This document shows positions 1 to 5,354 of a DNA stretch of 6,378 nt, in pieces (the first letter of the stretch is position 1; each line of letters starts with the position of its first letter). The stretch spans positions 1 through 6,378 of the forward strand of contig JAKAHF010000150.1 of the NCBI GenBank assembly GCA_021815245.1, given 5' to 3'. Below the pieces are notes generated by a model. The model was given only the letters and a program-made list of their open reading frames with translations. It was not told the origin of the DNA and did no database searches. Source of the DNA: Actinomycetes bacterium (GTDB lineage: Bacteria > Actinomycetota > Thermoleophilia > RBG-16-64-13). Both the position numbers and the translations under genes were made by a program.

Positions 1-390
1 ATCGCGATCGGCGAGTTGCAGGCTCTTCGCGACGAGATCTGGTTCTCCATACGCGCGGTGTTGGAAGGTGGCGTCGGCGTGGCGCTGCTGACCTCAGGTG
101 TACTCATGACTCTGCGGCGCGAGTGCAAGAGCGTCCAGGTAGCCGTCGTGAGCCTCATCGTCGACCTGACCGTGGTCGACCTGCTCGTCTTCTATCAAGA
201 CACGATCAAGGCCCTCGTGGGCATCGCCGTGCAGTACATCCTCCTGGCGGCGACCCTTGCCTACCGGCGCATCTATCTCGAGGACGAAGCTGAAGAAGCA
301 GGACGAGCCGATGCCCACGCCGAAAACGCATTTGCGGCCGCTCTGTATCAGGCGGCGGCCGATACCTACCCGGGGAGGTCTGCGCCATAA
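1..390 (+). CDS. Small integral membrane protein, 5' end outside window
   Basis: The frame is open from base 1 to the TAA at 388-390, giving 129 visible codons. A TTG at 16 is possible as a start, but nothing like a properly spaced ribosome binding site precedes it, so the true start probably lies upstream of the window. Counting from base 1, three hydrophobic segments are seen at about residues 19-38, 45-65 and 69-88. They are separated by a basic loop (RRECK) and a short loop after a Tyr-Gln-Asp. Two aspartates lie inside the second segment (D55, D60). The last 35 residues or so are acidic then Ala-rich and probably soluble. I do not recognise the family; a loose resemblance to small multi-TM proteins such as PsiE is too weak to name it. 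It lies immediately upstream of the HEAT/HD pair on the same strand, and a strong Shine-Dalgarno for the next gene sits inside its final codons, so it is probably co-transcribed with them. Confidence 0.7.
   Translation: MAIGELQALRDEIWFSIRAVLEGGVGVALLTSGVLMTLRRECKSVQVAVVSLIVDLTVVDLLVFYQDTIKALVGIAVQYILLAATLAYRRIYLEDEAEEAGRADAHAENAFAAALYQAAADTYPGRSAP
372..378 (+). promoter_or_regulatory. Strong Shine-Dalgarno (GGGGAGG) for the HEAT-repeat gene
   Basis: GGGGAGG lies in the last codons of the upstream membrane-protein gene. It is 8 bases from an in-frame ATA at 387-389 that overlaps the upstream TAA stop (ATAA). It is 53 bases from the first ATG of the frame at 432, too far to serve that start directly. 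It therefore bears on which codon starts the HEAT protein. Confidence 0.5.
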
Positions 391-431
391 CTCAGCCGCT
401 CACATCAGCTTCATCTCGCGAGTCGGCACGC

Positions 432-2090
432 ATGGTGTGCAACCGCCTGCAGCAGGCGGTCTTGGCGTTCCGGCTGTATCCCGCCGACCATCCGGCCGCG
501 CGCAAGATGCTGGTCGAGTTCCAGCGCGAGATCGAGCGGCATCTCGACGACCACGGGACCATGACGCTCCGAATCGAGGAGTCGACGATCTACTACGACG
601 ACCACGAGGTGTACTACCAGGAGGAGTTGCGCACCAGCATCGCTTTCGTGATGTTCCGTGACGGTCTTCGCTTCTTGATCTTCCATCCGGGCATAGACGA
701 AGAAGAGGCGTCGAGTTTCGTCGAATGCGTGGCACATTCCGATGAGCTCGCAAGCGTCGAGCATGACCTGGCTACGGCTCTTTGGGAGCGCGACCTGCAG
801 CACGTGGAATACGAAGTGGCCGATCCTTTTCTCGGCGGCGGGGGGCAGGCCCTACGCGACGAGGCGGTCAACGACTTGAGAAACACCGTGCTCCGTCGCC
901 TCGGGGAGCTGAACCCGACGGGGAGCGTAGGCGGTGAGGCTACCTCGGGCAGTGGGGCGGGCGGGTCCGATGAGGGTCAGGCTGCACCCGAGGCCGCAGA
1001 CGCGGAGCTCGTGACGGTGACCGAAGCCGACATCCAGAGCAGCGAGCAGGCGGTGGCGACTCTCGACGACGCGTTCGAGGATTTCGTCATCGTTCTTCTC
1101 GAGATCGCGGGCGCGACCGAGCCCCCCAACGGGCTCGACATGCTTCTGCAGTCGCTCCAGATGGTCACCGAGCGCCTCTTCGATACCGGCAACGCTGAGC
1201 TTCTCGGACTCATGATCGACCGTCTGCTGGCGTTGCAGGCGGATGGACGGCGCTCTCCCGATTTCGCCGTCCAGATCATCTCCGAAGTAGCCACGAGCGA
1301 GCGTATCGCCAACTTCATCGGCAGCCTCGACCAGGCATCTTCGGCCGAACTGAGACAGGCCGAGGAAGTGCTGGCAAAGATGCGCGAGTGGATCTTGCCG
1401 ACGGTGCTCGGCCTGCTCGCCGAGAGCAACGACAAGGGAGTCAGAAAGATCGCTCTCGACGTTCTCGACATGGCGGGCGGTGTGCCGACCGAGCATCTGT
1501 GGCCCTTGCTGCGCGACCAGCGCTGGTATGTCGTGCGCAATGCCGTCTCGCTGGCCACCGGCTCGGGGCATCCGCAGCTGCTCGACTATCTCGAGCCTCT
1601 TGTGCGGCACCCCGACGCCCGGGTGCGTCGCGAGGTCATGCGCAGTGCCGATACTGTGCCGGGCTCCCGACCTGCCGGGCTGTTCACCAGAGCGCTCGCC
1701 GACGACGATCTGTCGGTGCGGGTGCTCGCGGCGGGCGGGCTCGGTCGCCACGGCACCAGAGTCAACGCCCATGCGCTCGAGAGCCAGATAGAGTCTCGCG
1801 ACTTTTCCACCCGGCCCGCCGAGGAGATCAACGCCGTCTTGGCTGCGTACGCCAGTCTGGGCGGCGAGACGACAGTGGAGGTGTTGAACCGCATCTGGCG
1901 GCGCAAGGTCATAGGCACCAAGTCTTTGCCGCTGCGTCTTGGCGCGTTGCAGGCGCTGAGCGTCGTAGCTACCCCGTCGGCTCTACAGGCTCTCGAAGAG
2001 GCGTGCGATTGTGGCGAGGCGCAGCTTCAGAAGGCGGCGGCCAGGGCTCTCGGCGAGGCCCGGGCTCGCATGTGGGGAGACCGCCAGTGA
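432..2090 (+). CDS. HEAT-repeat protein with an N-terminal module shared with the adjacent HD-GYP-type protein
   Basis: Predicted cytoplasmic protein of 552 residues from the ATG at 432, with no signal peptide or membrane segment. Residues 1-105 form an alpha/beta-looking module (LYPADHP, DDHEVYY, IFHPGIDEEE) that aligns by eye, almost without gaps, with the start of the next protein. Residues 106-134 carry the motif LATALWERDLQHVEY. Residues 158-192 are a Gly/Ser/Ala/acidic linker. Residues 195-310 look helical. From about 312 to 545 there are degenerate HEAT-type helical pairs, seen as recurring patterns such as LRDQRWYVVRNAV, VRHPDARVRREV and LADDDLSVRVLAA. HEAT repeats usually act as protein-binding scaffolds; no catalytic motif is seen. 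The start is uncertain: between the in-frame stop at 291-293 and 432 there is no ATG, GTG or TTG, yet a strong Shine-Dalgarno points to ATA at 387, which would add 15 residues. The stop overlaps the GTG of the next gene, implying translational coupling. HEAT assignment is firm; the role is inferred to be regulatory or a partner of the HD protein. Confidence 0.85.
   Translation: MVCNRLQQAVLAFRLYPADHPAARKMLVEFQREIERHLDDHGTMTLRIEESTIYYDDHEVYYQEELRTSIAFVMFRDGLRFLIFHPGIDEEEASSFVECVAHSDELASVEHDLATALWERDLQHVEYEVADPFLGGGGQALRDEAVNDLRNTVLRRLGELNPTGSVGGEATSGSGAGGSDEGQAAPEAADAELVTVTEADIQSSEQAVATLDDAFEDFVIVLLEIAGATEPPNGLDMLLQSLQMVTERLFDTGNAELLGLMIDRLLALQADGRRSPDFAVQIISEVATSERIANFIGSLDQASSAELRQAEEVLAKMREWILPTVLGLLAESNDKGVRKIALDVLDMAGGVPTEHLWPLLRDQRWYVVRNAVSLATGSGHPQLLDYLEPLVRHPDARVRREVMRSADTVPGSRPAGLFTRALADDDLSVRVLAAGGLGRHGTRVNAHALESQIESRDFSTRPAEEINAVLAAYASLGGETTVEVLNRIWRRKVIGTKSLPLRLGALQALSVVATPSALQALEEACDCGEAQLQKAAARALGEARARMWGDRQ
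2074..2079 (+). promoter_or_regulatory. Shine-Dalgarno (GGGGAG) deciding the GTG start at 2087
   Basis: GGGGAG ends 7 bases before the GTG at 2087-2089. That GTG overlaps the TGA stop (2088-2090) of the HEAT gene as GTGA. This fixes the start of the HD-GYP-type gene even though its frame stays open much further upstream. Confidence 0.8.
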
Positions 2091-3505
2091 GCCCGGCGCC
2101 CGAATCAGAGCTGCTCGCGAAGCAGAATCAATATCTCGTGCTGAGTCTCGCGGGCGCCATCCGCACGGCCGCCTACTACAATGCCGCCAACTCGGTCATG
2201 CGGCAGGTCTGCTCGTCTCTGTACGGCATGATCGCCGGGCGCCTTTCGGAAAGTGGAGCGCTGCATCTCGTCGTGCACAGCCACTGCTTCTACGTGAATG
2301 ACGACCGTGTGCCGTCCTCCGTCGCGACCTACCGGCGCTTCACCTTTCTCATGCAGCTCTTCGAGAACTGGTCGATCAGCGGCATCTACTTCAAGCCCGG
2401 CCTCACCGAACCCGAACTGATGCAGGCGCTCGGCGTGCTGGCCGCTACTGCCGCGTGCCCCAGCGGAGAGCTGCAGACCCTGCTCACTCAGGCACGGGTC
2501 GACAACGTCAGGGCCGACTATGCCGCCCGAGGCAAGGGCACCAGCACCGTCGATGTCACACCGATCGTCGCTTACACCGCGGCCATGCAACTGGGAGCTG
2601 AGCTCTCGCAGTTGGGCGGGGCTCTCGAGAAGGGCATGGTCAGGCGCGTGCGCCACGTGACCCAAGCGGTGGTCGACCAGATCTTGCGTGACCCGTCGTC
2701 ACTGCTTGCCCTCACGACCATCAAGGACTTCGACCGCTATCTCATCCTTCACTCGACCAACGTGGCGGTGCTGTCGACCCTGCTCGGTCAGCGTCTGGGT
2801 CTCGAGAAAGCCCGGCTGGGGGAGTTGTGCCTCGCGGGCTTCTTGCACGACGCCGGCAAGCTCGGCGTCGACCCCGACGTGCTGCACAAGCCCGGCGCGC
2901 TCGATCAGAGGGAATGGCAGGAGATGCGCCGGCACCCCGTGCTTGCCGCCTATTCTCTGCTCGGTAACCAGCGGCTCAACTCCTCGAACATGCGGTCGGT
3001 GGTGGTGGCTTTCGAGCATCACCTGAACCATGACCTGAGCGGCTACCCGCCGGTGGAGATCAAGAAGAGCGTCTCGTTGTTCGGCGGCGTTTGCGCTATC
3101 GCCGACTGTTTCGACGCCCTCACGACCGCCCGGGTCTACCGCAAGGTCAATCCGACGCCGCCCGAGGCGATTCTGCATCTGATCAAGCTCGCGGGCACAC
3201 AGCTCGATCCCTCGCTCGTGAAACTCTTCATAGAGGTGCTCGGAGTCTACCCGCCCGGCACGGTGCTCGCGTTGACCGGCCGGGAGGCGGGTGTCGTCTG
3301 CAAGGCTCCGGCCGTGGGCTCACCGGTCGACCGTCCCAGGGTCAGGCTCGTGGTGGGCCGTCAGCCGGGCACCGTGGTCGATCTGGCCGAGCGTAGGAAT
3401 GGCGCATACGTGCGCGACGTGGTAGCCGTGCTCAACCCGAGCAACAAAGGCCAGATACCCGCCATCGACCCGTCGGCGATGGTGGGCGCGATGAACGCGC
3501 TTTAG
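2087..3505 (+). CDS. HD-GYP-type phosphodiesterase-like protein
   Basis: Protein of 472 residues from the GTG at 2087, chosen for its Shine-Dalgarno and 4-base overlap with the HEAT gene. HD-GYP proteins are metal-dependent phosphohydrolases that typically hydrolyse cyclic di-GMP. Residues 15-120 are the N-terminal module shared with the HEAT protein (FYVNDDRV, YFKPGLTEPE). The HD-GYP domain spans about 210-385. Candidate metal or catalytic residues are H222, H254-D255 with K258 (LHDAGKLGV), H283 (RRHP), H311-H312 and D340 (IADCFDAL). The GYP is at 319-321. The canonical HHExxDGxGYP reads HHLNHDLSGYP here, so Glu and Gly are both Leu; I recall similar EHHLxxDLSGYP forms in related HD proteins, so this may be a subfamily trait rather than decay. 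Four residues before H222 is Tyr, not the Glu seen in trinuclear enzymes. The tail from about 395 (VYPPGTVLALT, RPRVRLVVG) resembles the C-terminal extension common in HD-GYP proteins. No membrane segment is seen. Substrate is not provable from sequence. Confidence 0.9.
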   Translation: MSPAPESELLAKQNQYLVLSLAGAIRTAAYYNAANSVMRQVCSSLYGMIAGRLSESGALHLVVHSHCFYVNDDRVPSSVATYRRFTFLMQLFENWSISGIYFKPGLTEPELMQALGVLAATAACPSGELQTLLTQARVDNVRADYAARGKGTSTVDVTPIVAYTAAMQLGAELSQLGGALEKGMVRRVRHVTQAVVDQILRDPSSLLALTTIKDFDRYLILHSTNVAVLSTLLGQRLGLEKARLGELCLAGFLHDAGKLGVDPDVLHKPGALDQREWQEMRRHPVLAAYSLLGNQRLNSSNMRSVVVAFEHHLNHDLSGYPPVEIKKSVSLFGGVCAIADCFDALTTARVYRKVNPTPPEAILHLIKLAGTQLDPSLVKLFIEVLGVYPPGTVLALTGREAGVVCKAPAVGSPVDRPRVRLVVGRQPGTVVDLAERRNGAYVRDVVAVLNPSNKGQIPAIDPSAMVGAMNAL

Positions 3506-3516
3506 ACTTCGGAGCG

Positions 3517-3540
3517 CCGGCAGATCTTCCGCCGGGCTTT
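3517..3540. terminator. Weak candidate bidirectional terminator hairpin between convergent genes
   Basis: CCGGC at 3517-3521 can pair with GCCGG at 3531-3535 around a 9-base loop, followed on the plus strand by GCTTT. The stem is only 5 bp and the T-run is short, so this is a position-based guess: the 48-base gap between two convergent genes is where a terminator would be expected. Confidence 0.25.
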
Positions 3541-3553
3541 CGCGACGAGAACG

Positions 3554-3937
3554 CTACCTTCTCCCTCTGACCTTGTCGCCCACGAACACCGAAACGAGTA
3601 TCGAGACGATGCTCACGATCAGCGCGCCCACGAAGGCGTTCCAGAAGCCGTCTACCCTGAACTCCAGGCCGATGCCGTCGTAGGTTATCCATGAGGCAAG
3701 CATCAGCATGAGCGCGTTGATGACCAGCGTGAACACTCCCAGAGTGAGAGCGATGAGGCCGCACGACAGGGCGTAGAGCACCGGGCGTATGAAGGCGTTG
3801 ACGAAGCCGAGAACGAGAGCCACCGCCACGACGGTCCAGATCTGGTGAGGTCCCCCGACGTGGATGCCCGGCACGATCCACGCGGCCACGGCTACGGCTA
3901 TGGTGGTGATGCCCCACCGCACGAGAAAGTCGCGCAA
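3554..3937 (-). CDS. YvlD-like / 4-TMS phage-holin superfamily IV membrane protein
   Basis: Protein of 127 residues with four hydrophobic segments at roughly residues 8-25, 33-55, 57-82 and 97-120. It carries the family's recognisable pieces: a Trp-Ile-Val-Pro-Gly stretch after the first helix, GFVNAFIRPVLYALS, and TLGVFTLVINALMLMLAS. It ends in a basic tail (VRGRR). These proteins are annotated as phage holin family IV (PF04020) but are widespread chromosomal genes; cell-envelope or stress roles have been suggested for YvlD, and the molecular function is unknown. The TTG start at 3937 is chosen because GGGGAGAGG lies 7 bases upstream and the length fits the family. It begins 22 bases after the flavin reductase stop, so the two are probably co-transcribed. 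Nothing else phage-like is present, so a lysis role is unlikely. Confidence 0.85.
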   Translation of the reverse strand: MRDFLVRWGITTIAVAVAAWIVPGIHVGGPHQIWTVVAVALVLGFVNAFIRPVLYALSCGLIALTLGVFTLVINALMLMLASWITYDGIGLEFRVDGFWNAFVGALIVSIVSILVSVFVGDKVRGRR

Positions 3938-3944
3938 GAACGAT

Positions 3945-3953
3945 CCTCTCCCC
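3945..3953 (-). promoter_or_regulatory. Shine-Dalgarno (GGGGAGAGG on the minus strand) deciding a TTG start
   Basis: Read on the minus strand, GGGGAGAGG ends 7 bases before the TTG at 3937. It supports TTG rather than a more internal start for the YvlD-like gene. Confidence 0.7.
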
Positions 3954-3959
3954 GAAGCC

Positions 3960-4526
3960 CTAGGAATTGAGCATCACCTTGCCGATTTCCCAGGCGTCGC
4001 CGATGCGCCGGCCGAGCGTCCAGTAACCGTTGTCGGGCATGGTGAGCATGAACGGATTCAGCTTGACCGGGTCGACCTTGCCGTCGGTCAGCACCGATTC
4101 GGTCGCGTAGACGCTGATGACCTCGCCGATGAACAGGTAGTCCTTGGGCAGTTCGATCGTCTGTGTCAGGCGGCACTCCATGCTGAGCGGGCACTGCCGC
4201 ACCATCGGGGCCGACTCGAGGGCGCCCTCGAAGATCTCGAAGTGTGAGGCCTTGTTCTCCTCATATCCGTGCACGAGTCCGCAGTAGTCGGCGAGCACGG
4301 CCTGATCGGCATTGGGGACGTTGACGCTGAACTGGCCGCACTGCTTGATGCCCCTGGCGGTGTGCTGCTTGTGTCCGAGAGACAGTCCCACCAGTGGAGG
4401 ATCGGAGTTGAGCTTGGTGAGCCAGGCCGCCGTCATGAAGTTGGGTTTGCCGTCGGTCACGGTGCCGCCGATCGCCACCGGCATCGGGTAGATGTTGAAG
4501 CTATTGCCGATGTTCTTCTTGACCAT
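3960..4526 (-). CDS. Flavin reductase-family FMN-binding protein (flavoredoxin-like)
   Basis: Protein of 188 residues, a normal length for the single-domain flavin reductase-like fold (PF01613). Recognisable landmarks in order are the YPMPVAIGGT strand (13-22), DGKPNFMTAAW (25-35), the DPPLVGLSLG segment (42-51) that in this family lines the FMN site, HTARGI (55-60) and GQFSVNVP (64-71). A YCGLVHGYEENKASHFE region and an LPKDYLFIGEVI strand follow. Members bind FMN and either reduce flavin with NAD(P)H or, in anaerobes, shuttle electrons as flavoredoxins; the sequence does not separate these. The ATG at 4526 has AGGAGG 5 bases upstream (4532-4537, minus strand). It lies 50 bases after the ferredoxin-like gene and 22 before the YvlD-like gene, all on one strand, so the Fe-S protein upstream is a plausible electron partner (inference). 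No signal peptide is seen, so it should be cytoplasmic. Confidence 0.88.
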   Translation of the reverse strand: MVKKNIGNSFNIYPMPVAIGGTVTDGKPNFMTAAWLTKLNSDPPLVGLSLGHKQHTARGIKQCGQFSVNVPNADQAVLADYCGLVHGYEENKASHFEIFEGALESAPMVRQCPLSMECRLTQTIELPKDYLFIGEVISVYATESVLTDGKVDPVKLNPFMLTMPDNGYWTLGRRIGDAWEIGKVMLNS

Positions 4527-4576
4527 CGTCCCCTCCTCAGGCTTCGAGTGAGTTCGTGTTCATGTCGCAGTGGTCC

Positions 4577-5266
4577 TCAAGACTCGCCGACGACATCGCC
4601 GTGCGGGTCGATGGTGATCGTCTTCACCGGGATGTCGACACCTGCGAGCTGCAGCGCCAACTGAACGATCCTCTCGATGCCGCCGCAGCACGGCACAGTC
4701 ATGCGCGCGATGACGATCGACTTCGGCGAGGCCGTGCGAAAAAGGTCGGCCAACTTCTCGACGTAGGGGCTCGTGTCGTCGAGCTTGGGACAGGCGACGA
4801 CCAACTTGCGTCCCTTGAGCATGTCGGCATGGAAGCTGCCACGAGCAAACGCCGTGCAGTCGGCGGCGATGAGCAGGTCGGCGTCTTTGAAGTACGGAGC
4901 GGCCGGCGAGATGAGGTGCAGCTGGATGGGCCACTGAGTGAGTTCAGACGGGGCCGGCATCGCGGCACCGCCAAGCTCATCCTCTCCGGGATGAACGGCG
5001 GCCACGGCTGCTTCTCCGCGCGTGGTCCTGACGTGTTCGCGGGTAGCCTCGGCGTCGTATCCCTCGCTGTCACGCTCTGTGATGGTGAGAGCTCCGGTGG
5101 GGCAGACGTTGAGGCACATGCCCATGCCGTCGCAGAAAATCTCGCGCACGAGCACGGCCTTGTCCTCGTCGTCGAGCTCGAGGGCGCCTTCGTCACAGGC
5201 GGTGGTGCAGAGGCCGCAGCCGTTGCACAGGTCGCGGTCGATCTCGATTATCTTGCGGCGAGCCAT
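4577..5266 (-). CDS. Two-cluster 4Fe-4S ferredoxin-like protein with cysteine-containing C-terminal domain
   Basis: Protein of 229 residues. The first motif is complete: C14, C17, C20, C24 in CX2CX2CX3C spacing (CNGCGLCTTAC), but with Asp rather than Pro after the last Cys. The second motif is C45, C51, C55-Pro (CDGMGMCLNVCP), with Met48 where the second Cys of a standard motif would be. I recall the same CDGxGxC form in relatives from anaerobes, so this looks like a family trait; the cluster could be 3Fe-4S or have another fourth ligand. Residues 64-108 are a charged linker. Residues 110-225 form a separate domain with conserved-looking cysteines at C137 (IAADC), C159 (ACPKLDD) and C193-C194 (VPCCGGIERI). 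A soluble electron-transfer or sensing role is inferred; the substrate is unknown. The ATG at 5266 has GGGAG 5 bases upstream. It is the first gene of the minus-strand unit and is divergent from the QueG-like gene. Confidence 0.87.
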   Translation of the reverse strand: MARRKIIEIDRDLCNGCGLCTTACDEGALELDDEDKAVLVREIFCDGMGMCLNVCPTGALTITERDSEGYDAEATREHVRTTRGEAAVAAVHPGEDELGGAAMPAPSELTQWPIQLHLISPAAPYFKDADLLIAADCTAFARGSFHADMLKGRKLVVACPKLDDTSPYVEKLADLFRTASPKSIVIARMTVPCCGGIERIVQLALQLAGVDIPVKTITIDPHGDVVGES

Positions 5267-5339
5267 GGAGTCTCCCGTTCAAAATCTTGCCCATTGCTTT
5301 GGGTGCGCCGTACCGCCGGTCGTTGCCGTCCGACCGCAC

Positions 5340-5354
5340 TGCTATGCTTCTCAC
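5340..5354 (+). promoter_or_regulatory. Extended -10 promoter element, likely leaderless start for the QueG-like gene
   Basis: TGC-TATGCT (TGn at 5340-5342, hexamer at 5343-5348) matches an extended -10 and the TANNNT pattern. Six bases (TCTCAC) separate the hexamer from the ATG at 5355, so transcription would begin at or next to the A of the ATG. A possible -35 (TTGCCG, 5323-5328) leaves only a 14-base spacer, but an extended -10 can do without it. No Shine-Dalgarno is visible before the ATG, which also fits a leaderless mRNA. Confidence 0.5.

Noticed and set aside
852..1772. Minus-strand open frame of 306 codons
   Set aside because: It lies fully antisense to the HEAT-repeat gene, has low-complexity Arg/His/Gly-rich composition and no recognisable domain; typical of long spurious frames in high-GC DNA.
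1388..2086. Upstream extension of the HD-GYP frame
   Set aside because: The extension is Arg/Ala/Ser-rich without domain character and overlaps the HEAT gene; GTG 2087 has a good Shine-Dalgarno and a 4-base stop-start overlap.
3554..3937. Prophage or lysis module suggested by the holin family name
   Set aside because: No other phage gene, attachment site or endolysin is present; this superfamily is common on chromosomes without phage.
5267..5342. Minus-strand promoter for the ferredoxin-like operon
   Set aside because: Only weak -10-like strings (for example AAGATT on the minus strand) with no matching -35; a promoter is expected here but none can be pinned down.
5022..5354. Upstream extension of the QueG-like frame
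   Set aside because: It would overlap the divergent ferredoxin-like gene and reads as Ser/Arg-rich shadow sequence; the domain starts after ATG 5355.
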